A stretch of DNA of 64,000 bases from Azoarcus_F sp048158365. GTDB lineage: Bacteria > Pseudomonadota > Gammaproteobacteria > Burkholderiales > Rhodocyclaceae. The stretch lies in NCBI GenBank assembly GCA_048158365.1, contig JBLLNL010000005.1. One strand, 5' to 3'. Positions 53,287 through 61,511 of the stretch are shown here, in pieces. The notes below the pieces were generated by a model, which saw nothing but the letters and a program-made list of their open reading frames with translations, was not told the origin of the DNA and ran no database searches. Both the position numbers and the translations under genes were made by a program. The stretch's first letter is position 1, and the number at the start of each line of letters is the position of its first letter.

Positions 53287-53419
53287 GCCGGCGCGCCCGG
53301 CGACAACGATCCGAACAGTAACGGACTTCGTCCCAGACCTTCGCCCATTTGCGCCGCCACGCGAACGGTCGGCCGCACACGGCGCAGGTCTTGTCCGGCA
53401 GGTTCGGCTTGCGATGCAT
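53273..53419 (-). CDS. DUF2256 small zinc-ribbon protein
   Basis: A 48-residue protein on the minus strand, read as MHRKPNLPDKTCAVCGRPF, then WRRKWAKVWDEVRYCSDRC and a basic end. The four cysteines (CxxC and CxxxC) and the conserved RKW..VWDEV..CS core identify DUF2256, a small family of unknown function often linked to photolyase/cryptochrome genes elsewhere. It overlaps the antiporter gene tail-to-tail by 14 bases. Its ATG overlaps the stop of a tiny upstream frame (TGATG). Confidence 0.8.
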   Translation of the reverse strand: MHRKPNLPDKTCAVCGRPFAWRRKWAKVWDEVRYCSDRCRRARRLIRT

Positions 53420-53532
53420 CAGGCATACGCCGGCCTGGAACCGAGCAGCACCCGATACAGACCGGCCTCGCGCAACCTATCGACGCTCATGTGCAGCTCA
53501 GGATCGCTCCAGGTCACCTGGGCCGGATTCAC
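53419..53532 (-). CDS. Possible 37-residue leader peptide coupled to the DUF2256 gene
   Basis: A GTG-started frame (MNPAQVTWSDPELHMSV... to RPAYA) whose stop overlaps the DUF2256 start as TGATG. A shorter version could begin at 53490. It lies 22 bases from the DUF3429 stop on the same strand. I do not recognise the peptide, and there is no strong ribosome site; the case rests on the coupling geometry. It may equally be the worn-down end of a lost gene. Confidence 0.3.
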   Translation of the reverse strand: MNPAQVTWSDPELHMSVDRLREAGLYRVLLGSRPAYA

Positions 53533-53554
53533 GGGCAGTAATCGGCCGGTCGTG

Positions 53555-54019
53555 TCAGATCGCGGTCAGTCCGCCGACCAGGATGCACAGGCTGGCTACC
53601 GTGGTGAGCCCGAAACGCAAGGGCAGATACCAGGCAGGCAGTTCTGCGCGGCGCGCAATCACCCGGTCCTGCAGGTAGTGCATCCAGAAACCCAGGATCA
53701 GCAGCACGACCGCCGCAAGCGGTTGCATCGACATCGCCACCAGTGCGGTCCATCCGATCAGCGCCGGCATCACGCTCCACGCGAATCGGCCGCTGCGCTC
53801 GGCATCCGACAGACCGCCCGCGGTCATTGCAAACGCCCAGTGCAATGCACCGACGAAGCTCAGGATGATCGCGCCATAGGCCATCAAGGCCTGAGTCCAT
53901 TGGGCCGACCGGCCCGGGTCAGCCAATGCCGCCACAGCAAGTGTGGCGAAAGGAATCAGACCGCCGATGCCGAGCCAGCGGGCGGAATGTGGAATCTGGT
54001 GCTGGAAAAGGACGTTCAT
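53555..54019 (-). CDS. DUF3429 membrane protein
   Basis: A 154-residue inner-membrane protein with about five helices: starts MNVLFQHQIPHSARWLGIGG, contains MAYGAIILSFVGALHWAFAM (the conserved FVGAxHWG-like DUF3429 core) and MPALIGWTALV. Start at 54019 is behind GAGGAG; the longer frame upstream has no support. Its function is unknown. It is transcribed divergently from the entericidin-like gene. Confidence 0.85.
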   Translation of the reverse strand: MNVLFQHQIPHSARWLGIGGLIPFATLAVAALADPGRSAQWTQALMAYGAIILSFVGALHWAFAMTAGGLSDAERSGRFAWSVMPALIGWTALVAMSMQPLAAVVLLILGFWMHYLQDRVIARRAELPAWYLPLRFGLTTVASLCILVGGLTAI

Positions 54020-54287
54020 GATCTCCTCGGGATTCAGGGCGAACAGCTGGGGTCGGCCATTGTATGAATTTGCTGCTTGTTGTCCTAGACAAATTGCAGC
54101 CGCAAAGTTCCATTCTTCGGATCGTGCGCTCGGCCCTCGCCGCCAGGCGTCTGTTCCTCCTTCAAAAGCGACGTCTTGCTGTCGCGACAGCCATGCTATG
54201 GTTATAAGCGTGGACCACGACTGTGAGCGTCGATGGCCCGCACAGGGCAGTGAATGAGGTTCCAATCACAACAGGAGGAGCAGTCAA

Positions 54288-54437
54288 ATGATCAGGAAGG
54301 TTGTTTCTGCGCTACTCGCGCTTGGCATGCTGGTCTCGGTGTCCGCCTGCAACACGTTCGCGGGTGCGGGCAAGGACATACAACGCGGTGGCGAGGCCAT
54401 CGAGGGCGCCGCCAAGGACACGCAAAAGAACATGTAA
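54288..54437 (+). CDS. Entericidin A/B-family small lipoprotein
   Basis: A 49-residue gene with a very strong ribosome site (ACAGGAGGAG) before ATG 54288. The peptide has a hydrophobic leader, a lipobox at VSVSAC and a short mature part, NTFAGAGKDIQRGGEAIEG followed by AAKDTQKNM, which fits the entericidin pattern CNTxxGxGxDIxxxGxAIxxAA. Entericidins are small cell-envelope lipoproteins first described as an antidote/toxin pair in stationary phase; here only a single member is present. A GCGGGCC/GGCCCGC hairpin lies at 54448-54473. Confidence 0.88.
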   Translation: MIRKVVSALLALGMLVSVSACNTFAGAGKDIQRGGEAIEGAAKDTQKNM

Positions 54438-54447
54438 CTGACCGCGA

Positions 54448-54473
54448 GCGGGCCGATCGAGGGGTTGGCCCGC
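54448..54473 (+). terminator. Probable terminator after the entericidin-like gene
   Basis: A 7-bp GC-only stem (GCGGGCC/GGCCCGC) with a 12-base loop, 10 bases after the stop. No T run follows, so termination efficiency is uncertain. Confidence 0.4.
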
Positions 54474-54516
54474 CCGGCGGAGCGCCGCCGTCGATTGACG
54501 CTGCGCGCGGGTGTGG

Positions 54517-55401
54517 TCAGCGGCCCCCCCGCTGCTGATAGATCACGCCCGCGATGATCATCGCCAGACCGATCCAGGTCGCCGGCACGATGGCTTCGCC
54601 GAGAAAGGTGCTGATGAAGAACAGCGACAGGAACGGCGACAGGAAGATCAGATTGCTGACCCGCGCGACCTGCTCGGCACGCCGCATCGCGGCCAGCCAC
54701 AGCATGAAGGTCACCCCCATCTCGAACAGGCCGACATAGAGCGCACCGGCCAGGCCCGTCAGCGCCGGCCAGTGGATGTCGCCCTGCCATCCCATCACCG
54801 CCCACACCATCGGCGTGCCGAACGCGAAGCACAGGAACAGCGATACCGCGGCTGGCGCGATCGCGCGCGTGTTCAGAATCCAGTACAGGGCCCACAGCAC
54901 CGTGCTGCCCAGCGCAAGCGCGACGCCGAGGCCGCTGTCGAACCGGAACGCCAGCAGATCGCCCCGGGTCGCGATCACAAGCGCCCCCGCATAGCCGATC
55001 GACAGCGCGAGCAGATCCCGCCCGCCGAGGCGCTGCTTCAGCAGTGGCACCGCGAGCAGCGACAGCGTCAGCGCCCACGTATAGTTCAGGGCCTGGGCCT
55101 GCTGGGCCGGCAGCAAGTCGTAGGCGCGGAACAGCACCAGGTAGTACAGGCAGGGATTCAACGCGCCCATCGCGACGTAGTACAGCGGGCGATCGCGAAG
55201 CACCGACGCCACCACGGTCCACTGCCGCTGCCCGGTCACGCACACCGCCAGCACCACGGTCGACACCAGCCCGGCCCACCCGAGCAGCTGCGTCGGAGTC
55301 ATGACCTGCAGGGACAGCTTGAACGCGGTCGCGACCGTGGACCACAGCAAGACCGCCGCCATCCCGAACAGCATCGCGTGGCGTTGATTGGTTTCGTGCA
55401 T
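54517..55401 (-). CDS. DMT-superfamily (EamA) transporter
   Basis: A 294-residue inner-membrane protein with ten predicted helices in two EamA repeats; the first starts HAMLFGMAAVLLWSTVATAFK and the second at about residue 150 (GLGVALALGSTVLWALYWI). The family exports amino acids, nucleotides or other metabolites; no substrate can be read from the sequence. It converges on the entericidin-like gene and follows the patatin remnant by 24 bases on the same strand. Confidence 0.88.
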   Translation of the reverse strand: MHETNQRHAMLFGMAAVLLWSTVATAFKLSLQVMTPTQLLGWAGLVSTVVLAVCVTGQRQWTVVASVLRDRPLYYVAMGALNPCLYYLVLFRAYDLLPAQQAQALNYTWALTLSLLAVPLLKQRLGGRDLLALSIGYAGALVIATRGDLLAFRFDSGLGVALALGSTVLWALYWILNTRAIAPAAVSLFLCFAFGTPMVWAVMGWQGDIHWPALTGLAGALYVGLFEMGVTFMLWLAAMRRAEQVARVSNLIFLSPFLSLFFISTFLGEAIVPATWIGLAMIIAGVIYQQRGGR

Positions 55402-55425
55402 CGGGATGGAACTCGGGCCCGTGCG

Positions 55426-55818
55426 CTAAGGATGCCGCCAATAGGCGCAGGACTGGAAGCGAGGTTCCAGCCGCTTGGTCATGATGACCAGACCGGTGAG
55501 GATGTCGTCGTCGCCCAGGCAGGTCTTGGGCCCATGCGCCTTCTTCAGCGCTTCCGACAGGCGCACATCATCGAATTTCGCGCGGATCAAACCCTTGCGC
55601 AACAGGCTCTTCTCGAACACCGCATTGCCCAGGTCGAAATAATCGGCCAGCCGAAACCCGGTTCCGGCGCCGTGTCGCTCGCGCAGGATGTCCTCGAGCC
55701 GCTGAAGGATGGCCACCGACAGGATGCCGCGAAGGCCGCCACGGTCGAGCGCCAGAATGCGTTTGGGGTGCCCGTCGTTGCCGAAATGCTCGTCGCGTGA
55801 CTGAACTCTATAGGTCAT
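55426..55818 (-). pseudogene. Patatin-like phospholipase remnant lacking the catalytic motif
   Basis: A 130-codon frame with a good ribosome site (GGAGGAGGA) starting at 55818. Its beginning, KRILALDRGGLRGILSVAIL, is the patatin oxyanion-hole segment with the second glycine of DGGG changed to Arg. It then jumps from LADYFDL directly to GNAVFEKSLLRKGLIRAKFDD. In intact relatives about 35-40 residues including the nucleophile motif GTSTG stand between these parts. After LTGLVIMTKRLEP the frame ends in a non-homologous FQSCAYWRHP, and the downstream part with the catalytic Asp is missing. It therefore cannot be an active lipase. Confidence 0.75.
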
Positions 55819-56074
55819 TCGTCCTCCTCCTGCACTGATGCGCACAATGCGTTCGATGAAACCGACGTCCGATCGGCCCCTGCATTTACCCAACTCGGCT
55901 CGTGACGATCGCTCAAGTCCTACAGCCTCCTGGCGGTAACTGAACCGCCGTGCGCCCGCGTCGCTGTACTACACCGCGAGCGATCAGACGCTGTCGATCA
56001 CGCTGTTGATGTGTGCCCGGCAAGGCGCGATGGCGGAGCAAGCTCCGGACGCAGTGCGGCCCGCGTCCGCGTCC
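55819..56074. other. Intergenic region between patatin remnant and alpha/beta hydrolase gene
   Basis: About 255 bases with no supported gene; the GGAGGAGGA ribosome site of the remnant lies at its left end. It may contain decayed pieces of neighbouring genes but I recognise none. Confidence 0.3.
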
Positions 56075-57187
56075 CTATTCGAACAGATACATGTTGCGCC
56101 CGATGTCGAAGCGCAGCCGCTTCTCGGCGAAGTCGCCCTTGATCGCGTCCTCGAAGAACCTCCTGACCTGCCTGTTGCGTAACGGGCGGTCCTCGAAATA
56201 CGCATGTGACGTCGTCACATGGGGCTGGTCGGTGAAATCCACGTAGACCGCCTGACGTGAATCCAGTCGATACGGGTAGTGCCCGAGGCGTGCCTTCTGC
56301 TGCTCGCCGAGCTTCATGCGTGATGCGGACAGCGCGCTGTCGCGCTCGTTGATCGTGATGTAGATCCTTCCACGGCATTGAATCCGGTCCACCCATTCGA
56401 CATGGTTCTCGTTGTTGGTGTCGGCCGCGACCATCAGCACGTTGTCGAACACCAGATGCTCCCCGTGATAGACCGACGACTTCAGCAGGTGCTTGAACAC
56501 GTAGTTGCCCATGCTGTGCAACATCATGTTGATCGTGAACGGGCACCACTTGTGCGCCTGCGCGCTGAAGAAACGATCCCACTTCTCCGCGTCGTCCGGA
56601 AATCGCCTGTTCGCCTCGGCTTCGACCTGGCGAACGTGCTCCTCATGAATGCCCTTGAGGATCTCGGCGAGACGGCCGAGACAGCGATCCAGCGCGCCGG
56701 TGGAGGCGAGCGCGTCCCGCTTGTCGCTCTTGTAACTGACCACGCCGCGTGCGCCGCCACCGTGCGCCGGCCACGTGAACGGAATGACCTCGACGCCGTA
56801 GTTCGCTTGCAGGCGTTCGGCACGGTCGAGCACCGACTCGACGTCATTGTTGTAGCCGTGAACGAAGAACAACAGGTTCCTGCCCTTGCCGGATCCACCT
56901 GCGGACTTCGGACTGACCCGCTCGAGCACCTTGCGTGCGACATAACTGCTCGCGTAGGTCGGCAGCGTATCGCCGGTTTCCCGGTCGATGCGTGGCTGCA
57001 GCCCGACCTCCGCCATCATGTCGGGGGTGAGCTGGTCCGGGAGGATGCGGACCCGCCACCGTTTCCCGGTTCGGGTCGCCTCGGCGAAACGCAATTCGTT
57101 CGGGCCACGGGGATTCGGATGAGACTTGAACGCCTTGGCCACTTCGCTCTGCGTTTCATCCACGTCGCGATTGGTCACGATGAACAT
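56075..57187 (-). CDS. DUF900-like alpha/beta hydrolase
   Basis: A 370-residue predicted serine hydrolase. LLFFVHGYNNDVESVLDRA near 128-146 is the strand with the oxyanion-hole HG motif, and INMMLHSMGNYVFKH near 220-235 has the nucleophile elbow H-S-M-G-N. A later aspartate or histidine would complete the triad. DUF900 proteins share these two motifs. No signal peptide is seen, so it is probably cytoplasmic. Start at 57187 (MFIVTNRDVDE) is plausible and typical for this group. Its neighbours are a dead patatin gene and two membrane GTPases, which suggests a lipid or envelope context, but no substrate is known. Confidence 0.8.
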   Translation of the reverse strand: MFIVTNRDVDETQSEVAKAFKSHPNPRGPNELRFAEATRTGKRWRVRILPDQLTPDMMAEVGLQPRIDRETGDTLPTYASSYVARKVLERVSPKSAGGSGKGRNLLFFVHGYNNDVESVLDRAERLQANYGVEVIPFTWPAHGGGARGVVSYKSDKRDALASTGALDRCLGRLAEILKGIHEEHVRQVEAEANRRFPDDAEKWDRFFSAQAHKWCPFTINMMLHSMGNYVFKHLLKSSVYHGEHLVFDNVLMVAADTNNENHVEWVDRIQCRGRIYITINERDSALSASRMKLGEQQKARLGHYPYRLDSRQAVYVDFTDQPHVTTSHAYFEDRPLRNRQVRRFFEDAIKGDFAEKRLRFDIGRNMYLFE

Positions 57188-57266
57188 GACCGCCCCTCCA
57201 TCTCATTGACATGTCTTGAACTGCCCGATCAATTCACTATGGAAGGGCGGGCCCCCGATACAAACA

Positions 57267-58823
57267 TCACCGCTCGTCGCCATCGCGCCATTTTCTCGGC
57301 AGGTCACGCAGCAAGCGGCCGGTTGCGCGCAATTGCCGCCCCACCAGTTGCCAGTTTTCCTCGCGCCGGCGCGCCTCCATGCAGCGCAAAAGGCGCGTGT
57401 GCAGGGCCGCGTCCTGTTGCGACAGGATCGCTGACCATAGCGCGTCGTCAACATTGTAGATTCGAGCTTCGGCGGTACATACAGGTACGATCGAATCGAG
57501 CGGAACGTCCAGATCGGCGGCGAGTGCCTCGACCGCCGCACGCATCTGGACCGCCTTGGGTCGCTTCGGATCGGCGAGATCGTAGGGCGGCTGCCACTCG
57601 GCGGCGGGCCGCAACTGGTCGATGTGCGTCGCGGCCGCGAGGATCGGTGGCGGACGGCGATGCGGGTGTGCGGCCAGTACCGCCCGGACCCGGTCCAGGT
57701 TTCTGCGTTCGACGTCGCGGTCGGGTCGATTGACCGCGCTGACCCACAGGATCAGATCGGCATCGCGCACGGCATCGTCGATCTTCGCAGGCTCGAAGCG
57801 CTCGGTATCACAGCCCGGGGTGTCGAATACGAGCGCCCGGGTCAGGCCTTCGCGTTCGAGCGCGAAGGGCTTGATCGAAGACGTGGTGTCCGGCAGCGCG
57901 TCGGTCGCGCTGACCAGACGACCGAACAGCGCGTTGATCAGGCTGGACTTGCCGGCGTTCGCGCGTCCGAGCACCAGAATACGCAAGGGTTCGCTTTCGT
58001 CACGCGTCGCAGCCGCCGCGGCGGTGTCGCGGTCGGAGCGCGACCGGCCGGTCGGGGCTTCCGACACGGACGGCTCGCTCAACGGCAGCCGGCCGCTGTA
58101 CAGATCGATCGCGTAATAACCGACCTTGCGTACGAAGGCACGCAGCAGCCAGCGGTGGATCTCGCCCTGGGCCAGACCGAAGCTGCGGTCGCGCAGATGG
58201 CGCCAGGCCTCGCCGATCAGCGCATCGAGCGGATTGACCACCATCCGTCCGGCACGATACACATCGAAGGCCGTTTCGGCGGTTGCCTTCCAGCGTTGAA
58301 TCCTGAACAGATCACCGATCGTCAGCCGATGGCTGAACGGAATGTTGTCGGTGACGTCGGAGCGCAGGTCGCGGCTCGCCCGTTCGATGATCAGCAACGC
58401 GTGCGGCACCGTGAGCTCGAGCAAGGGCCGCTCGACCTCGGGGTGATAAGTCCGGGCAACCGTATCGAGCGTACGCCGTCCCAACTCCAGCACACGACTG
58501 CCATGGTCGAGCGGCCAGTCCTGCGGTTCGCATGCGAGCGCGAGCGCATCGACCCGTTGCCACGCCGCATCCGCGCTCGGCGGCCAGTCCGGGTTCGGGT
58601 CGGTGATCGCGTCGGCCAGCAAGCGGCGGTCGCGCCGCACCAGCCACTGCTGCAGCACGTAACCGAGTGCGCCACAGACGGCAAAGCCGATCAGCCACAA
58701 TACGACCTTGTCCGCGCGCCACAACCAGTAGATTCCGAGGCCGAACACGATGACCCCGGGCAGCACCAGCAGCACAAGCGCCAGCAGGCGCAGCGGATCG
58801 ATCTGTCGAAGCAGGGACTTCAT
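57267..58823 (-). CDS. Membrane-anchored Era-like GTPase
   Basis: A 518-residue protein. Two N-terminal membrane helices (about 11-33 and 37-58) are followed by a long helical region and, from about 280, a TRAFAC-type G domain: G1 LVLGRANAGKSSLINALFG, G2 DTTSS, G3 VFDTPGCDTERF, and a G4-like ATHIDQL. The C-terminus is helical and basic. It starts at 58823 inside an ATGA overlap with the upstream GTPase gene, so the two proteins are coupled. Its closest general type is 'GTPase domain-containing protein' of the YcjX/Era-like membrane group; function unknown. Confidence 0.82.
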   Translation of the reverse strand: MKSLLRQIDPLRLLALVLLVLPGVIVFGLGIYWLWRADKVVLWLIGFAVCGALGYVLQQWLVRRDRRLLADAITDPNPDWPPSADAAWQRVDALALACEPQDWPLDHGSRVLELGRRTLDTVARTYHPEVERPLLELTVPHALLIIERASRDLRSDVTDNIPFSHRLTIGDLFRIQRWKATAETAFDVYRAGRMVVNPLDALIGEAWRHLRDRSFGLAQGEIHRWLLRAFVRKVGYYAIDLYSGRLPLSEPSVSEAPTGRSRSDRDTAAAAATRDESEPLRILVLGRANAGKSSLINALFGRLVSATDALPDTTSSIKPFALEREGLTRALVFDTPGCDTERFEPAKIDDAVRDADLILWVSAVNRPDRDVERRNLDRVRAVLAAHPHRRPPPILAAATHIDQLRPAAEWQPPYDLADPKRPKAVQMRAAVEALAADLDVPLDSIVPVCTAEARIYNVDDALWSAILSQQDAALHTRLLRCMEARRREENWQLVGRQLRATGRLLRDLPRKWRDGDER

Positions 58824-60049
58824 CCGTCGCGCCCCCGCAGGCGATTCTTCAACATGTCGCGGCCGGCCTCGAAAGCGTCCGCGTAGACTTTGCGCAGCGG
58901 ACCGGTCTCGACATTCAGGCCATCGCGTCGACGCACGAAGAAATAGACCGCCGCCTTGCCCAGCGCGTAGGTGCTGGCGCCGCTGGAACTCGCGCCCCAC
59001 ACCGCGCCTATGGTCTGACCCCAGAACGGGATCAGCTTTGCGACGCTGCGCCCGACCATGCGTGCTAAATAGGCGCTCGCAAAACCCGTTCCGATCAGGC
59101 CGAGAAACTCGGTCACCGTGTGCCGGTCGAGTCGCTGACCGTAGATCACCGCCAGCGCGTGCATCAGCTTGGCCTGCACACCGGTGACCGCCACCAGATC
59201 GACGACCGGCAGTGCGCCCAGCCCTGCTGCGGTGATCGCATGACCGACGATCTGCTGATGCGCACTGCGCGCATAGAGGTCGCGCACCGACGGGTCAGCG
59301 CCCAGTTGCTGGCGCAACCCGAACGCGGAAAGCGCCTCGATCGCCTGCCACAGCGCCTCGATGCCGTAGTCGCTGGGCGCGTAGCCATCCTCCGGCAGCG
59401 TCAGGTCGATCGCAACCGACTGCACCGGCGCGGTGCCGGGCAGATCGGCCACGCTTTCCCGCTGGGCCAGCAACGCGCGGCGGAGATCCGCCGGCACCGT
59501 GTCCGGCAACGGGCTGCGGTCGAACGGCCACGGCACGATGTGCGCCCTACCGGGCGGATACAATTCGTGAAGTCCGGTCAGCGCGACCAGCACCGGCCAG
59601 TCCGGATGGCGCCGCCTCAGCGCGTGCAGCACATCGAGCAGCGCTTTCTGCTCCAGATCGGCCACCTTCATCACCGCCAGCACCAGATGCGCGCGGGATT
59701 CGCAATAGCGAATGTCGTCATCCGGATCGTAGGCGCGCTCGCCGAGCCCACGCGTGTCCAGAAATCGCACGACGGGCGCATCGGCCGGATGATCGTAGAT
59801 CAACGCACTACGGGTGCAGGGCTGGAAGCCATTGCCTATCTCGGCGGCGGGGCTGCCGGTCAGCGCACGGATGATCGAGGTCTTGCCGGCCTGAGTCTTG
59901 CCGAGCAGCCACAGCACCGGCACCGGTGCCCGCGCACGCGCTTCCCGCAGGGACGCAGCCAGCGCGGCCTCGTCCACCGACGGGGTCAGCAGCGCGTCGC
60001 GCAATCGCCTCCAGTACTCGGTCCAGCGTTTGGAATCAATCGATGTCAT
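58820..60049 (-). CDS. DUF697-containing GTPase
   Basis: A 409-residue protein with an N-terminal P-loop G domain (WLLGKTQAGKTSIIRALTG near 46-64; switch region FLDTRGLGE near 95-103; ALTGLHEL in the G4 position) and a C-terminal DUF697/YcjF-like region (about 235-385) that contains moderately hydrophobic helices (HAITAAGLGALPVVDLVAV, GFASAYLARMVG, WGQTIGAVWGASSSG). Start at 60049 (MTSIDSKRW) is preferred over an in-frame ATG at 60088. It overlaps the next GTPase gene by four bases. Such two-GTPase pairs are conserved in proteobacteria but uncharacterised. Confidence 0.82.
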   Translation of the reverse strand: MTSIDSKRWTEYWRRLRDALLTPSVDEAALAASLREARARAPVPVLWLLGKTQAGKTSIIRALTGSPAAEIGNGFQPCTRSALIYDHPADAPVVRFLDTRGLGERAYDPDDDIRYCESRAHLVLAVMKVADLEQKALLDVLHALRRRHPDWPVLVALTGLHELYPPGRAHIVPWPFDRSPLPDTVPADLRRALLAQRESVADLPGTAPVQSVAIDLTLPEDGYAPSDYGIEALWQAIEALSAFGLRQQLGADPSVRDLYARSAHQQIVGHAITAAGLGALPVVDLVAVTGVQAKLMHALAVIYGQRLDRHTVTEFLGLIGTGFASAYLARMVGRSVAKLIPFWGQTIGAVWGASSSGASTYALGKAAVYFFVRRRDGLNVETGPLRKVYADAFEAGRDMLKNRLRGRDG

Positions 60050-60481
60050 CGGTTCGATGCGGCCATCATGGGCGGACGCGCATGTCACACACCCACGCCA
60101 TGCCCGTCACGATATCGTCCGGAACCTGGGTGAGCGTCTGCGGGTCCGGCGAGACCCCAGCTTACAAGCCGGCCGGCGCCGAGTCGAGCCGCCCGGGTGA
60201 ATCGGTCCTGCATGCGACGCATGATTGGCGCACTGCCTTGACCAGGGGCCGGCACGTTACTTGCGTTGGATGTCGGGCGCAAAAGTCCATGTGGATGTGC
60301 GAAACATCCTGATCTTCCAATAATCGAATAAGGATCAGGAACTTGATGATCCATGCCGACCGGCACGACGCCGCGATGGCATGGTCATGACGATGGCAGC
60401 GCGCCATACTGGTGCGGGGGTTTCCCGAAACGGTGCGCAAAGCGAGGCATTGACGCCGTCGTCGAACAGGAGGTGACCGCC
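60050..60481. other. Intergenic region upstream of the 89-residue gene
   Basis: About 430 bases without a supported long gene. It contains the sigma-54-type promoter marked at 60249-60265, the palindrome CATGCGACGCATG at 60211-60223, and a possible 17-codon frame starting at 60270. Confidence 0.4.
60249..60265 (+). promoter_or_regulatory. Candidate sigma-54 promoter upstream of the 89-residue gene
   Basis: CCGGCACGTTACTTGCG matches YTGGCACG-N4-TTGCW except for one or two flanking bases; GG (60251-60252) and GC (60263-60264) are exactly 10 bases apart. The RNA start would be near 60276, about 205 bases before the next gene. The perfect palindrome CATGCGACGCATG (60211-60223) lies 26 bases upstream. 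Confidence 0.55.
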
Positions 60482-60751
60482 ATGCTAAGCCTGACCGACT
60501 GTCTGGATTTCATTGATCTGGACCGTACCACGATAGAAGTGATCGCCGAACACCAGCACATTCCGCCGGTCGTCGCAGCCGAACTCGGCGACAAGCTGCT
60601 GGCCAGTGCGAAAGGTATTTATCGCATCCATGAAATGCATCGTGACCTGATCGCGAAAGCGGCGCAGACCGGTCCTCTCGAACGCGAGAAGGAATTACGC
60701 AGGGTCTACACCGGTTTCACGCGCAAGTATCCGATGCCGAAGCATCTGTGA
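60482..60751 (+). CDS. Conserved small protein of unknown function
   Basis: An 89-residue soluble, mostly helical protein (MLSLTDCLDFIDLDRTTIEV, VAAELGDKLLASAKGIYRIH...). The start at 60482 has an excellent ribosome site, AGGAGGTG, eight bases upstream; the longer frame from 60353 is not needed. There is no membrane segment, signal or catalytic motif. The region upstream carries a sigma-54-type promoter, so it may be induced by nitrogen, carbon or stress signals. I do not recognise the family. Confidence 0.75.
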   Translation: MLSLTDCLDFIDLDRTTIEVIAEHQHIPPVVAAELGDKLLASAKGIYRIHEMHRDLIAKAAQTGPLEREKELRRVYTGFTRKYPMPKHL

Positions 60752-60811
60752 CCGGGCGATGTTCCGACCCCGAAGGATGTGCGCAGGCAATTCCGCCAAG
60801 CGCCGTCGGAC

Positions 60812-61318
60812 TCATTCGGCCGGATCGGTGCTCGCGCCGCTCGCTGCAAGTTCGTCCGATTCTTGCTCGTCCTTGGAACGGGTCGAACTGTCACGCACGG
60901 ACTGAACCGCGCCCAGCCCCACTTCCTTGATCTTGTTGGCCGCACCCAGCGTCGCATCCAGAATCTTGCGGGCTGCCTCTTCCGCGGCTTCCTTGGCATC
61001 GCGCACGCCGCCATCGTTGCCGCTGTTGCCATCGACCGAAACCGGCTCGGATCCGGCCGTCGAATCCTCGATCTTCCCCGACGTCTGCTCTACGTTCGCG
61101 TCGGCAAGCTGCGCACCCGCGCTCGTGCTCGCAGTGGTCGAATCATGACTGGAGTCCTTCGTGACAGGGGGGAGGCGGACACCGTTGTCGATGCTCGACG
61201 CCGTCCGTTCATCAGTTTGCACACCGGACTGCCCCGCAAGCTCGGACGACTTGTCCATCGTGCATGCGCCAAGGGCCAGGCTGATTGAAGCGGCCAGAAT
61301 GACCGCACCCCGTCTCAT
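60812..61318 (-). CDS. Hypothetical lipoprotein
   Basis: A 168-residue envelope protein with an N-terminal basic-hydrophobic leader and lipobox LALGAC. The mature part is Ser/Thr/Asp-rich and probably disordered (about 25-100), followed by one long Ala/Glu/Lys helix (AKEAAEEAARKILDATLGAANKI) and another charged Ser/Asp-rich end. No family recognised; the low-complexity middle suggests a spacer that holds the helix away from the membrane. It converges on the 89-residue gene. Confidence 0.7.
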   Translation of the reverse strand: MRRGAVILAASISLALGACTMDKSSELAGQSGVQTDERTASSIDNGVRLPPVTKDSSHDSTTASTSAGAQLADANVEQTSGKIEDSTAGSEPVSVDGNSGNDGGVRDAKEAAEEAARKILDATLGAANKIKEVGLGAVQSVRDSSTRSKDEQESDELAASGASTDPAE

Positions 61319-61439
61319 CGTTTTCTCTCCTGAAGGAACAGCGAATTACATGTTTTCAAACTATTCCTACGACAGGAAAAATCAAGCTAAATTCGCCGAA
61401 ATCCAACACCTTGTTGCACAAATAAAACACGGAGTGTGA

Positions 61440-61464
61440 AAAAAGCCCGCACAAGGCGGGCTTT
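61440..61464 (-). terminator. Rho-independent terminator of the earP-efp operon
   Basis: AAAGCCCGC and GCGGGCTTT form a 9-bp stem with a 5-base loop (61442-61464). On the minus strand it is followed by a run of six or more T (AAAAAA on the plus strand just before it). It lies about 48 bases after the efp stop. Confidence 0.85.
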
Positions 61465-61511
61465 GCACTGACCGGACAGGCTTCCAGCCCAATTGGGCCT
61501 GACGTCACTTG

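Noticed and set aside
61487..61498. Palindrome GCCCAATTGGGC after efp
   Set aside because: Too short and without a T run to be a terminator; a full terminator lies just beyond at 61440-61464.
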